A stretch of DNA of 64,000 nucleotides from Chitinophaga pinensis (GTDB lineage Bacteria > Bacteroidota > Bacteroidia > 2-12-FULL-35-15). Of the stretch, positions 9,254-21,600 are shown piece after piece. The stretch covers positions 1 to 64,000 of the forward strand of contig CAMCUO010000003.1 of assembly GCA_945879015.1 (NCBI GenBank). The letters are read 5' to 3'. Made by a program: the position numbers and the translations under genes. The notes beneath the pieces were generated by a model. The model was not told the origin of the DNA. It did not search any database and saw nothing but the letters and a program-made list of their open reading frames with translations. Positions within the stretch are counted from its first letter, which is position 1, and every line of letters begins with the position of its first letter.

Positions 9254-10925
9254 GATAAGGATTAAATATATTCTGTTGATTTTATTTTGCACGACAACAA
9301 TCGCACAGGTGAAAGCTCAAACGGTTTTGGATTCGATGTTGATCATCAGTGTTGGTCAGTACCAGCCCGTAATTGTGGATGCAAATAAAATTGTAGACAA
9401 GCCAGTGATTGTGGATTCCACAAAAAAATTAAAAGTGGATGGATTTAACATTAACAATTCGAAAAAAGTTGCAACAGGTTACGATGTAGCACCGATTGAA
9501 GCAGCAGAGATGGTGGGCGAGCCATTAACTAAATTATACAATGGCTTAGTAAAAGTAGGATTTGGAAATTATAAAACGCCTTATGCCGAAGCTTGGTACA
9601 ATCATTTGCGTTCGAAAGATTATGCCTACGGATTGAGGTTAAAACATTTGTCATCACAAAGTAAATTGGAAGATTATGGCTTTGGTGGATTTAGTGATAA
9701 TGAAGTGAGTTTGTACGGAAAGAAATTTTTGAAAGAGCATACATTGTCAGGAAACTTTGATTATGCTAGAAATGTGGTGCATTTTTATGGGTATAACGAC
9801 ACGCTATTCGATTTAATTGATGAAGATGAGTTGACTATTCAGCGTTTTAATCTTTTCGCAGCCAATGCAGAATTTAAAAGTCATTATGCAAAAGCAGAAC
9901 GTTACAATCACGATGTGAAACTGAATTTTTACAATTTGCAGGATACTTATAAAACTTCTGAAAGTAATTTTAAGGCAAATGGTTTTGTTCAAACTGCAGT
10001 TTTAAAAGAAGTTCTAAAAGTAAATGCATCGGTGGATTATTACAATTATAAAACGACAAAAGATACGGTCAACAATACCATCATCACACTTAATCCCAAT
10101 TTTATTGCAACAGGCGAAAGATACAGAGCAAGTATTGGCGTAACAGCTGTTATGGATGTTTTTGTAAAGTCTAAATTTTATTTTTATCCAAACATCGATT
10201 TGAGTTATAACATTGTAGATAATATTATTATTCCGTATGCAGGAGCGAGCGGAAAATTGCAGAAGAATAGTTATAAATCGTTCACAGATGAAAACCCATT
10301 TGTGCTTTCACATTTAACCATGAACAACTCTAATTACAAGTACGAATTGTTTGGAGGATTAAGAGGCACATTATCGTCAACCGTAGCCTATGATGTGCGA
10401 GCAGCCTATTCCAGCATCGATCAAATGGCTTTGTATGTAAATGATTCAAAAGAATTTATGGCAAATCGGTTTGATGTGATTTATGATGATGCAGAATTGT
10501 TGGCTATAAAAGGAGAAGTAACTTATCAGCAAAGAGAAAAATTGCGAATACTATTAAGAGGTGAGTATTTTAATTATAAAATGTCGATGGAGCAAAAAGC
10601 TTGGTACAAACCTCAAATGCAATTTACACTTGCAGCAAATTATAATTTGCGCGACAAGATAGTTGCAAAGGTGGATTTGTATTATATCGATAATCAGTTC
10701 GCGAAAACATTTGTGAGTGATACAGCATCATCTACAGGAAAAAAAGTTGTTGCACAAGAATTAAAAGGTGTTTTTGATATGAATGTTGGTGTAGAATATC
10801 GTTATACAAAAAAGCTAGGATTCTTTTTAACTTTTAATAATATTACAAATTTTAGATACTATCGTTACAATAATTATCCAACACAACGCATTGGATTTAT
10901 GGGTGGATTATCGTACTCATTTTAA
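9246..10925 (+). CDS. Outer-membrane beta-barrel protein, TonB-receptor-like without a visible plug
   Basis: 559 residues. The frame is open from 9162, but ATG at 9246 is the start: it follows a strong GGAG box (GAAGGAGAAAATC) and opens a signal peptide (NKIRIKYILLILF to VKAQ). A pro-rich N-terminal stretch is followed by alternating amphipathic strands that end in RIGFMGGLSYSF, a typical outer-membrane barrel terminus with C-terminal phenylalanine. The length and the strand YRYTKKLGFFLTFNNITNFRYYRY resemble the barrel half of TonB-dependent receptors. I see no plug or TonB box. It overlaps the TPR gene by 8 bp and is translationally coupled to it. Substrate unknown. Confidence 0.75.
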   Translation: MNKIRIKYILLILFCTTTIAQVKAQTVLDSMLIISVGQYQPVIVDANKIVDKPVIVDSTKKLKVDGFNINNSKKVATGYDVAPIEAAEMVGEPLTKLYNGLVKVGFGNYKTPYAEAWYNHLRSKDYAYGLRLKHLSSQSKLEDYGFGGFSDNEVSLYGKKFLKEHTLSGNFDYARNVVHFYGYNDTLFDLIDEDELTIQRFNLFAANAEFKSHYAKAERYNHDVKLNFYNLQDTYKTSESNFKANGFVQTAVLKEVLKVNASVDYYNYKTTKDTVNNTIITLNPNFIATGERYRASIGVTAVMDVFVKSKFYFYPNIDLSYNIVDNIIIPYAGASGKLQKNSYKSFTDENPFVLSHLTMNNSNYKYELFGGLRGTLSSTVAYDVRAAYSSIDQMALYVNDSKEFMANRFDVIYDDAELLAIKGEVTYQQREKLRILLRGEYFNYKMSMEQKAWYKPQMQFTLAANYNLRDKIVAKVDLYYIDNQFAKTFVSDTASSTGKKVVAQELKGVFDMNVGVEYRYTKKLGFFLTFNNITNFRYYRYNNYPTQRIGFMGGLSYSF

Positions 10926-10967
10926 CGATTTTTTTCAGCAAAGTATAGTTTAAATAACCAAATTTTT

Positions 10968-11013
10968 AAGGCTTTTTTTGTTAACTAAATGTTAATAAAA
11001 CGAGCCTTTTTTA
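10968..11013 (+). terminator. Probable terminator after the barrel gene
   Basis: AAGGCT (10968-10973) pairs with AGCCTT (11003-11008), with further weak pairing of GTTAA and TTAAC inside. A T-run follows. It separates the TPR/barrel operon from gyrB. Confidence 0.5.
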
Positions 11014-11049
11014 TTCTGCCGAAAAACCACTATTTACGAGGGAATAAGC

Positions 11050-11057
11050 TATATTTG
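11050..11057 (+). promoter_or_regulatory. Candidate gyrB promoter (-7 box)
   Basis: TATATTTG matches the Bacteroidota -7 consensus TAnnTTTG, 37 bp before the gyrB ATG. No clear TTTG lies at the -33 position, so only the downstream half is convincing. Confidence 0.55.
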
Positions 11058-11091
11058 TTAGCATTAAAATAAGCATAAAAAAAGGCATTAA

Positions 11092-13065
<1,974 letters not shown>

Positions 13066-13086
13066 TTAGATCAAAACTTATAAAAC

Positions 13087-13121
13087 AAAAAATCCCCACG
13101 CGTATCGCGTGGGGATTTTTT
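13087..13121. terminator. Bidirectional terminator between gyrB and the collagen-like gene
   Basis: A perfect stem of AAAAAATCCCCACGCG (13087-13102) and its complement (13106-13121) around a 3-nt loop, with A-runs on one side and T-runs on the other. It can end both the plus-strand gyrB transcript and the minus-strand collagen-like transcript. Confidence 0.92.
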
Positions 13122-13139
13122 GTTTTCAATTAATTGAGA

Positions 13140-15479
13140 TTATCTTCTTTTTCCTTTTAAACTTAAGTCTAATTGAGGAATGTTTTTCAAAGTTTGTGCT
13201 TCAGCATTTTCAACTGGTTGACGTTCGTGTTTGAAGAAGATGCCTGCTTCCTTAGGCTGACCGTATAATGAAGGAATTAGATATTTTCCTCTTTCATCAC
13301 CTTTATCAACTTCATTTACTTTTGCTTCAGGATTTTGTTGAACATAAGCATCATTACGATCAGCATAAACTACCCAAGAAACTTTTTGTCCAGGTTTACC
13401 ACCAGCAATTTGAAATTGTCTGTTGCTGATTTCAGATTTTATATATAAATCAGCTTTAGAACCAATTGCAGTTAAGTTATAACTGAAGTTAATATTGATT
13501 GCATCAAAATAATCTGGCAATACAACTGTTGCTTCACCACTTCCATCAAGTACAATGTTTCCTCTGTAAACGTTTAATACTTCGTTTGATTCAATAGAAA
13601 AATGTTTTAATAATTTATTTGCAGGATCTAAAGGATGGTCAATTGTAAATGCTTTTAATCCAGAAGCACCCATATCACCATTTGCAAAAACTCCGAATCC
13701 CGTTGCAAGGTTATTTTGAATAGCAACTGGTTCTTGTCCCAATACTCCATAAGCAAAAGTACCAGTACCGTTTGTCAAACCAAATACACCAACTGAATTT
13801 ACAACACCAGCAGTAATTGATTGTCCATTTAAAGCAACAGTTGCATTATTTGCTAATGAAGCAAGGAACACTCCTGCAGAGGCACCGTTTGATTGTCCCC
13901 AAACAGCTGAATGTGTTGCTGCTGCAGAAGTAGATAATGCAGAAGCGAATAATACTTGACTAGTCATTGCCACTAAAGAACTTTGAAGAGAAGCTGTTCT
14001 TCCGTTACCAGTATGTGTAGCTAAAATTGCAACGTTTGTACTTGCAACGTTATTTAATTGAATTTCTAAAGAACGTCCTGTACCATTTGTAATTCCCCAA
14101 AGAGAAGTACGAGTATTTGCAGCATTAGCAATTTGGAAAAATCCACCATCACCTAAACCTTGATTAACACCGTCAAGCACACCACTTGTAACTAATCCTG
14201 TAGCAGGAATTAATCCGAACATTGCAACTCCACCGTTATCATTTGTTCCAACCACACCACTACCAGTAGAAGTACTGATACCAGCAACACCTATTCCAGT
14301 TGCGATATTATCTCCATAAACACCAGTACCTGTTAATACGGAAGTACCATAAACACCTTGTCCATTTGCAGTATTTTCACCATAAACACCAGCAGCAGCA
14401 CCAGCACTATATCCGTTAATAGGATAAGTTAATGTAGCTGTTGTGTTAATAGCCCCTGCATATCCAAATCCATAAGCTGAAAGAACATCAGTAGTAATAT
14501 TCGTTGGAGTCACTCTATTTAAAACAACGTTTCCTGTAGCAGCACCTATCACACGCATACGTTCGTTAGCAGCAAGAGCGCCACCAGTTTTTACAACAAA
14601 ATCAACAACATCATTTGTTCCGATATAATTTGTTCCAGCAACTAATGTAGAGTTACCTGTTGTAAGCCAAGCTCCATTTGTAGATGTAATTGTAGAAGGA
14701 ATTGTAGTAACGATATTTTGTGTTCCGTTAGCATTAAAATTGTTAGAAGTGATTGTCCAGTTAGGACCAGTAGCTCCTGTAGCACCCGCAACTCCTGTAG
14801 CACCTGCAACGCCAGTTGCACCTGTAGCTCCAGCGGCACCAGTTACTCCTGTAGCACCTACTGCTCCAGTTACTCCTGTAGCACCTGCTATTCCAGTTGC
14901 TCCCGTAGCGCCTGCAGCACCAGTTGCACCAACTGCTCCTGTAGCACCAACTCCACCTGTTGCTCCTGCAACTCCTGCTGTTCCAGTCGCACCTGTTGGT
15001 CCTGTTGGACCAGCCGCTCCCGTAGCACCTGGTGTTCCAGCGCCAAATCCTGTTGGTCCAACAGCACCTGTTGAGCCAGTAGCACCTGTTACACCTGTAG
15101 CTCCAATACCTGTCGCACCGGTAGCACCTGCAGTTCCAGCACCAGTTGGTCCTGTAGGACCAGTAGCTCCTGAACCACCACCTGTTGGTGTACATAAAGA
15201 AATCCATGTAGTTGTTGGTACTCTATAAAAGAAATAACACATTGAATCTGTGTTGTAAATTAATAATGAGTTTGCGGGAGTAGCAATAGCTAACATGCCA
15301 GCAGTATTCATTCTAGGAACTAGAACACCTTTGTTAGTAGAAAGCATCTCCAATATTGCAGTAGCATCTGGAGTGTTTGTTCCAATGCCCACGTTATCTT
15401 GTGCAATTAAAGAAGAAGGGATTGAGAAAATGGTCATTAAACCAAATGCTACAATCGATTTTAGTAGTGTTTTTTTCAT
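13140..15479 (-). CDS. Collagen-like surface protein 1, with long C-terminal head
   Basis: 779 residues. A signal peptide (1-27) is followed by a module starting [18 protein letters not shown] (about 28-97) shared almost unchanged by the two paralogues downstream in the cluster. A collagen-like Gly-X-Y stalk (about 100-248) is dominated by G-A-T, G-P-T and G-V-T triplets. A long head of about 530 residues follows, with many short Gly-rich repeats such as GVYGxN, and ends in a block containing [20 protein letters not shown] that I know from other Bacteroidota surface proteins of unknown function. The design resembles a trimeric phage-tail-like fibre. No T9SS sorting tail is seen. A well-matched promoter lies upstream. 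Confidence 0.8.
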   Translation of the reverse strand: MKKTLLKSIVAFGLMTIFSIPSSLIAQDNVGIGTNTPDATAILEMLSTNKGVLVPRMNTAGMLAIATPANSLLIYNTDSMCYFFYRVPTTTWISLCTPTGGGSGATGPTGPTGAGTAGATGATGIGATGVTGATGSTGAVGPTGFGAGTPGATGAAGPTGPTGATGTAGVAGATGGVGATGAVGATGAAGATGATGIAGATGVTGAVGATGVTGAAGATGATGVAGATGVAGATGATGPNWTITSNNFNANGTQNIVTTIPSTITSTNGAWLTTGNSTLVAGTNYIGTNDVVDFVVKTGGALAANERMRVIGAATGNVVLNRVTPTNITTDVLSAYGFGYAGAINTTATLTYPINGYSAGAAAGVYGENTANGQGVYGTSVLTGTGVYGDNIATGIGVAGISTSTGSGVVGTNDNGGVAMFGLIPATGLVTSGVLDGVNQGLGDGGFFQIANAANTRTSLWGITNGTGRSLEIQLNNVASTNVAILATHTGNGRTASLQSSLVAMTSQVLFASALSTSAAATHSAVWGQSNGASAGVFLASLANNATVALNGQSITAGVVNSVGVFGLTNGTGTFAYGVLGQEPVAIQNNLATGFGVFANGDMGASGLKAFTIDHPLDPANKLLKHFSIESNEVLNVYRGNIVLDGSGEATVVLPDYFDAININFSYNLTAIGSKADLYIKSEISNRQFQIAGGKPGQKVSWVVYADRNDAYVQQNPEAKVNEVDKGDERGKYLIPSLYGQPKEAGIFFKHERQPVENAEAQTLKNIPQLDLSLKGKRR
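14736..15182 (-). repeat. Collagen-like Gly-X-Y coding repeat of protein 1
   Basis: 9-bp-periodic sequence encodes about 50 Gly-X-Y triplets. Threonine is very common at Y. The low-complexity DNA creates long proline-rich false frames on the other strand and is prone to slippage, so triplet number may vary between strains. Confidence 0.9.
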
Positions 15480-15503
15480 TTTTGTTGAGTTTTAAACAGA
15501 ATA

Positions 15504-15534
15504 CAAATTTAAGCTATTTATTTTAAGAATCAAA
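15504..15534 (-). promoter_or_regulatory. Bacteroidota promoter of collagen-like gene 1
   Basis: On the minus strand TTTG (15534-15531), a 19-bp spacer and TAAATTTG (15511-15504) match the TTTG-N19/20-TAnnTTTG consensus exactly, 25 bp before the ATG. Gene 1 is therefore probably transcribed on its own. Confidence 0.8.
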
Positions 15535-15545
15535 TAGGGTAAAAT

Positions 15546-15581
15546 AAAAAACACTCTCGATTATATACGAGAGTGTTTTTT
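15546..15581 (-). terminator. Terminator of collagen-like gene 2
   Basis: A perfect 14-bp stem, AAAAAACACTCTCG (15546-15559) with its complement (15568-15581), around an 8-nt loop and with a T-run on the minus strand. It lies 22 bp past the stop of gene 2 and separates it from gene 1. Confidence 0.9.
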
Positions 15582-15602
15582 AGAAAATTATTGAAAAGAA
15601 AA

Positions 15603-17189
15603 TTATTTATTTTCTAATGTTTTTATTTGAGTTTTTAATTCCTCAATTTGTTTTTGTTGTTCTTTGATAGCTTCAATTAAAACTGGAATAAGGCCATTGT
15701 AATTTACTGTTTTAGCTTCCATTGCATCTGTTTCATTTGTTGATCTAGCTTGTCCGTTTAGTTTAGATTGCAACATGGTATTTTTTATCAGCTCAGGAAA
15801 TACTTTTTCTACGTCATCAGCAAGAATACCAATGTTTTTTCTATCACTCAAACCATATTTAGTAACCAATTCTGGTTTGTAATCATAAGTCACACCATTT
15901 AATTGAAGCAGTTTTTGTAAAGGGTTTTCGATATTTTCGATATTTGTTTTTAACTTTCTGTCAGATGTATACCATAAAGCTGCTGAAGTAAAAGCATCAC
16001 CATTAACATATAAAGCCCAACCAGCACTTGCTGCAGGCATTTGACAATATAATCCAAGTGCTTGTGCATTGGTTGAATTTGTAGTGAATGTACCCCCTCT
16101 TCCATAGCCTGCTCCAGAAATATGTAGACCAAAAACTCCAGCAACAGCAGATACGGCTCCGGTATAATTACAAATACCTTCAACAGAGTTGTAACCAGTA
16201 GTTGTTAACGTATTGTCAAAATAACCTGAGCCACCACCAGTAGTAGTGTTCATACCATTTACAGCCCAATTATTTGATGCACCACCATTAACTTTATTTG
16301 CTGTAAGAATATCTAAAGGAGCCGATGCACCAACAAGGACTGTATTTCCCCAAATTAATTCGCCAGTATTCATCATTCGTCCTCTGACTATACCATTTGA
16401 AGCAAAATCCATATGAGTGTTACTAGTTGTCCCTATAAAACGAGTTCCAGCATTTACGTTGACTGTTGCAACCGATGGTCCACATAACCAAGCTGCAGCC
16501 AATGATGTTACAGGCCCTCCAGAACCAGCTGTTCCATTAACAGTAATTGTTCCGTCAGTATTATGAGTTGGTGTTGTTAATGTCCATGTTGGTCCAGTAG
16601 CACCCGTTGCTCCAGTAGCACCTGCTGTTCCATTAGCACCTGTCGGTCCTGTTGGTCCAGGAGTTCCAGAACCAGCCCCTGTTGGACCAGTAGCACCTGT
16701 TGCTCCAACTGAACCACCAGCACCAGTAGCACCTGTAGCACCTGTGCCCGTAGGTCCAGTAGCTCCCGCTGTTCCAGCAGTGCCTGTAGCTCCAGTAGCA
16801 CCTGATGTTCCAGCAGCACCAGTAGCTCCAGCTGTACCAGCAGTTCCTGCAGGGCCAGTTGGACCAGTTGCTCCAGATCCTCCACCAGTTATGGTACATA
16901 AAGAAATCCACGAAGTAGTTGGCACTCTATAAAAGAAATAACACATTGAATCGGTGTTATATATTAATAAGGAATTTGCAGGTGCAGCAATAGCTAACAT
17001 ACCAGCAGTGTTCATTCTAGGTGCAAGAACACCTTTATTTGTAGAAAGCATCTCTAAAATTGCACTCGCATCAGGAGTGTTTGTTCCAATTCCAACGTTG
17101 TCTTGTGCAATGTTGTTTTTTGGAAACAATAAACATAAAATCATCGTTAATATAACAGATGATGAAATTTTAAGTAGTTTGCTTTTCAT
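15603..17189 (-). CDS. Collagen-like surface protein 2, with endosialidase-type chaperone tail (S74)
   Basis: 528 residues. A signal peptide (about 1-29) and the shared [18 protein letters not shown] module (30-99) precede a Gly-X-Y stalk (about 103-200) and a beta-rich head (about 200-408). The C-terminus from [20 protein letters not shown] (409 onward) through [14 protein letters not shown] is the intramolecular chaperone domain of endosialidases (peptidase S74). It ends in a coiled coil, [21 protein letters not shown]. In phage fibres this domain folds the trimer and then cuts itself off before the serine of SD-x-x-LK. The protein is therefore probably a trimeric fibre matured by self-cleavage. 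It follows the small secreted protein by 69 bp. Confidence 0.85.
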   Translation of the reverse strand: MKSKLLKISSSVILTMILCLLFPKNNIAQDNVGIGTNTPDASAILEMLSTNKGVLAPRMNTAGMLAIAAPANSLLIYNTDSMCYFFYRVPTTSWISLCTITGGGSGATGPTGPAGTAGTAGATGAAGTSGATGATGTAGTAGATGPTGTGATGATGAGGSVGATGATGPTGAGSGTPGPTGPTGANGTAGATGATGATGPTWTLTTPTHNTDGTITVNGTAGSGGPVTSLAAAWLCGPSVATVNVNAGTRFIGTTSNTHMDFASNGIVRGRMMNTGELIWGNTVLVGASAPLDILTANKVNGGASNNWAVNGMNTTTGGGSGYFDNTLTTTGYNSVEGICNYTGAVSAVAGVFGLHISGAGYGRGGTFTTNSTNAQALGLYCQMPAASAGWALYVNGDAFTSAALWYTSDRKLKTNIENIENPLQKLLQLNGVTYDYKPELVTKYGLSDRKNIGILADDVEKVFPELIKNTMLQSKLNGQARSTNETDAMEAKTVNYNGLIPVLIEAIKEQQKQIEELKTQIKTLENK

Positions 17190-17258
17190 ATCGTATGTGT
17201 TTAATAGTAAAAAACATAAACTTTTTTTTAATGTGCTTTTTACGAGGAGACATTATGA

Positions 17259-17516
17259 TTAGTCGTTGTTTTTCATCTGAAGCAATTCTGGTTCTTTAGC
17301 TGTTTTTTTTATTTCTGATTTTTGAGTTTCATCTAAATTGCTTTCCGCTAAATTTAGTTTAGCTTGTTTTGTCTTTTTCTTTTCACCAGTTTTGCTAGTG
17401 TTTCCTGGAGTTGTGAGCTCACTGTTTTTTAGTTCAGTTTTTTTGTTTCCATCTTGAGAGAAACAAATTAGAAAACATAAATTAAAGAATCCAAGAAGGA
17501 TATATTTTTTTCTCAT
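17259..17516 (-). CDS. Small secreted protein of unknown function, Lys-rich
   Basis: 85 residues. A signal peptide (RKKYILLGFFNLCFLICFSQ) is followed by a hydrophilic, Lys/Glu/Thr-rich, probably disordered chain with no recognised domain. It lies 11 bp after collagen-like gene 3 and before gene 2 on the same strand, so it is probably co-expressed with the fibres. It could help display or anchor them, but nothing in the sequence shows this. Confidence 0.6.
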   Translation of the reverse strand: MRKKYILLGFFNLCFLICFSQDGNKKTELKNSELTTPGNTSKTGEKKKTKQAKLNLAESNLDETQKSEIKKTAKEPELLQMKNND

Positions 17517-17527
17517 GTTTTTTGGTT

Positions 17528-18637
17528 TTAAGGAATTACAGATAATGTCATGTGATGACTATCAGGTGAAGTGGCTGCTTGAATTACCGCATCGTAGGTT
17601 CCTAAGATTCCTCCTCTTTGAGCTTGTATTTGTAACGTGTAATTTGTTCCTATCGTTAAACCTGTTATTAGTTTTGTAAAACTACAACTCCAAGGAGTTA
17701 TCGTACCTGTAACATCATCATAATCTTGAATTTTCTCATTTGTACCACCAATGGTAGTTGCTAGTGTCGTATTTCTAACTCGAAATTGTATATATGACAT
17801 TGAGTTCGTATAGCCGAATCCTGAGCTCGAAAAAAGAACCAAAGCTGAAGTTTTTACAGCAGTAAATGTAAGTGTCATAGGGGCAACATTTGCCCAAGCT
17901 GCTGCTGTTACAGTGTAATCAACAGCAAGTGAAACACTAACAGGATTGGCTGTCGGACCTGTTGCACCTGTAGCACCAACTGCGCCTGTAGCACCAATTG
18001 CACCTGCAGCACCAGTAGCACCAACTGCACCAGCTGTGCCTGTAGCACCAACTGCGCCTGTAGCACCAATTGCACCTGCAGCACCAGTAGCACCAATTGC
18101 ACCCGCAGCACCTGTAGCTCCAATTGCACCTGCAGCACCTGTAGCTCCGATTGACCCTGCAACTCCCGTAGGGCCAACAGCACCTGTAACGCCATCAACC
18201 CCAGAAGGACCTGTTGCTCCCGCTGCACCTGTTGCTCCAATTGCACCTGCAGCACCAGTAACACCATCAATTCCCGAAGGACCAGTAGCTCCAGCTGCAC
18301 CCGCAGGTCCAGTTGGTCCAGCTGAACCAGCACCCGCAGCGGTACACAATGAAATCCATGCAGTAGTTGGAACTCTATAAAAGAAATAACACATTGAATC
18401 TGTGTTATAAATTAATAATGAATTAGCCGGAGCCGGGATTGCTAACATTCCTGCAGTATTCATTCTAGGAGCTAATACCCCTTTATTTGCCGATAATATT
18501 TCTAAGATGGCGCTTGCATCAGGCGTGTTGGTTCCAATTCCAACATTATCCTGTGCGCTGCTTTTATTAATAAAGGCAAAAGCGAACATAAAAGTTAAAC
18601 TTAATGCAACGCATTTTCTAAGAAGTACTTTTTTCAT
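17528..18637 (-). CDS. Collagen-like surface protein 3, with jelly-roll-like head
   Basis: 369 residues. A signal peptide (1-29, ending KSSAQ) and the shared module ([18 protein letters not shown], 30-99) precede a Gly-X-Y stalk (about 102-230), here with GAIGATGAA as a repeating nonapeptide and two GPSG[IV]DGVTGA units. The C-terminal domain of about 140 residues is beta-rich and looks like a compact C1q/TNF-like jelly roll ([34 protein letters not shown]), though I cannot confirm the fold. It lies 19 bp after the 1648-residue T9SS protein and 11 bp before the small secreted protein, so these minus-strand genes probably form one operon. Confidence 0.8.
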   Translation of the reverse strand: MKKVLLRKCVALSLTFMFAFAFINKSSAQDNVGIGTNTPDASAILEILSANKGVLAPRMNTAGMLAIPAPANSLLIYNTDSMCYFFYRVPTTAWISLCTAAGAGSAGPTGPAGAAGATGPSGIDGVTGAAGAIGATGAAGATGPSGVDGVTGAVGPTGVAGSIGATGAAGAIGATGAAGAIGATGAAGAIGATGAVGATGTAGAVGATGAAGAIGATGAVGATGATGPTANPVSVSLAVDYTVTAAAWANVAPMTLTFTAVKTSALVLFSSSGFGYTNSMSYIQFRVRNTTLATTIGGTNEKIQDYDDVTGTITPWSCSFTKLITGLTIGTNYTLQIQAQRGGILGTYDAVIQAATSPDSHHMTLSVIP

Positions 18638-18656
18638 AAGAATATATTTTATTTAT

Positions 18657-21600
18657 TTATTTTACAATAGTTACTGTTCCAGTATATTTATGTTTTTTGC
18701 CGTTTACATCATTAATTTTTACAGTATACACATACACATCTTGTTGTGCAATTTCTTTTCCATGATTAGCCTTACCATTCCAATGTTTATTAATATCATC
18801 CGCAAAGAAAATTAAATTTCCCCAACGATCAAAAATCATCAGTTCAAATTCTTTAATGTAATCTCCTTTTCCATAAAATTCATCGTTAATGCCATCGTCA
18901 TTAGGTGAGAAAGCATTAGGAATAAAGAAAGTAAATTCAGGTTCAATTAAAATACACTCTGTAGCTGTACTCACACATCCAAAATTACTTGTAACAGTAA
19001 GAGTTGCACAATAGTTTCCTCCTTCTATAAAAGTATGAATAGGATTTTGTAATGTGCTTGTGTTGTCAGTAGCAGAAGAAAAAACATCCCCAAAACTCCA
19101 ATCCCAATTAGTGATAGTGCCACTAGAAATAATAGAGTTATCAGTATAAGAAACTGTAGGATTTAATATACTAGAAGAAACAGGTGCTGTAAAATTAGCA
19201 ACCGGATTAGGATGCACTGTAACATAATTATTTACAATAGAAGTAGAAGTACATCCACCTATAGTAGAAGTTACAGTTAAAGTAACATTATAACTTCCAG
19301 GAGTGCTAGAACAATTAGTAGGTGTAGCACTGGTAGAAGAATTTCCATCACCAAAATCCCAAAGCCAATTAGCAATAGCACCACCAGCAACAGTAGAATT
19401 GTCAGTAAAGTTTACACAAAGTGGAGCACATCCAGCAGTAATAGGAGCGCTGAAAGCCACAACAGGTAAAGGTAAAACAGTTATTGTAACAGTAGAAGTA
19501 GCTGCAGGTGAACAACCATCAGTAGCAGTAACTGTATAAGTATTAGTAACAGCAGGGGATACCGAAACAGGTGTTCCAGCAGGAGTCCCAGCAGGTGCCC
19601 AAGTATATGTATATGGTCCACCAGTACCAAAAGAAGCAAGTGCAGAAATATTAGTAGAAGCACCTGGACAAATAGAAGCAGTACCACTAGCAAGCACAGT
19701 AAGTGCAGGATTCACTGTGACCGTAACGGTTACAGGAGCAGCAGGACAACCATTTACATCTGTTGCATCAACCGTATAACTTGTTGTTCCAACAGGAGTA
19801 ACGGTAACCGAAGCCGTACTTCCAGTACCAGCAGGTGACCATACATAATTGTATGCTCCACCATTTCCACCCGAAGCAGAAGCAGTAAGCGTAGTTGTTC
19901 CACCAAAACAAATAGTAGCAGCAGCAATTGGTGCAGTCACTACTAAAGTAGGTTCAGTAATAGTAGCAGTAATTGTAGCGGTACAAGAATTTGCATCAGT
20001 AATAGTACAAGTATAAGTTCCAGCACACAATCCAGCAGCAGTAGCAGTAGCTTGAACAGGAACCGTATTCCAAGAATAAGTATATCCTGTACCAATAGTG
20101 CCACCAGCACCCGCTGCATTAGCAGTTCCATCACAAACTCCATTACAAGAAGTAGAAGTAGAAGCTGTAATAGATGCAGTTAATAAAGTAGGTTGAATAA
20201 CAGTAGCCGTAGCAGTAGCAGTACAACCCCAAGAATCGGAAACAGTAACAGTATATGTTGCAGGACATAATGAAGTACAAGAAGCACCAGTACAACCAGA
20301 AGACCAAAGGTAAGTGTAAGCAGCAGTACCACCTGATGGAATAACAATTGTTTGTCCGTTACATGCACCATTACAAGTAATATCAATACCAGCAATGGCC
20401 ATTGTGATTTGTGGATCAGCAAAAATAGTAACAGTAGAAGTTCCAGTACAACCACTCGGGTCGGTAAGTGTTACCGAGTAAGTAGTAGTTACAGCAGGTG
20501 AAGCAGTAGGAGTAGCTGTAGTAGCTCCAGTTAAAGAAGCAGCTGGTGTCCAATCATAAAGATAACCAGCACCACTAGGTGAAACTCCTAAAACGGCAGA
20601 GCCACCAAAACAAATAGTATCATTAAGTCCAGCATTCACTAATAAAGTAGCATTAACAGTAACCGTTGCAACAGCAGTTGAAGAACATCCTAAAGAAGTT
20701 CCAGTTACTGTATAGGAAGTTGTTGCAGCAGGAGTAACACTTAATGTATTAGCAGTTGATCCTGTATCCCAAGAATAAGTAGTTGCACCAGCAGCAGTTA
20801 ATATAGCGGTACCAGTTGGACAGATAGAAGTAGAGTTCACGGTTGTTAAAGGAATTGGATTCACAGCAACCGTTCCAACAGCAGCAGAGCTACAACCCAA
20901 TGAAGTACCTGTAACAGTATATGAAGTAGTAGATGTAGGACTAACACTTAATGGATTAGAAGTAGAACCAGTATTCCACAAATAAGTAGTAGCACCGCCA
21001 GCTGTAATAGTAGCAATAGCTCCATTACAAATAGTAGTTGAAGTTGATGTGGTGACAGGAATAGGATTAACAGTAACAGTTGCAACAGCAGTGCCAGTGC
21101 AACCAGCAGTAGTTCCAGTAACGGTATACGAAGTAGTAGTTGCAGGTGTAACAGTAATTGGGTTAGCAGTAGAACCAGTACTCCAAGCATACGTAGTTCC
21201 GCCTGTAGCCGTTAATGTTGCAGTTTGTCCAACACAAATTGTTGGAGAATTTACTGTAGCAGTTATTGAACCACCAACCGTAACTGTAGCAATTGCAGAA
21301 GAAGTACAACCTAAAGAAGTACCAGTTACAGTATAAGTTGTAGTGCCTGCAGGTGTTACGTTTAAAGGATTAGCAGTAGAACCTGTACTCCATAAATAAG
21401 TTGTAGCTCCACCTGCTGTTAATGTTGCAGTTGTTGTTGGACATATTGTTGGAGAATTCACAGTTGTAACTGGTAAAGGGTTTACAGTTACAGTAGAAAC
21501 TGCAGTAGAGCTACATCCCAAGGATGTTCCAGTAACTGTATAAGATGCAGTTGTTCCTGGAGTAGCACTCAACGGATTCGCAGTTGAACCTGTGTTCCAT

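Noticed and set aside
14740..15228. Long proline-rich open frame on the plus strand (repeats of A-P-V) opposite collagen-like gene 1; similar frames opposite genes 2 and 3.
   Set aside because: These mirror the Gly-X-Y codons of the real genes on the other strand and have no signal peptide, promoter or other support.
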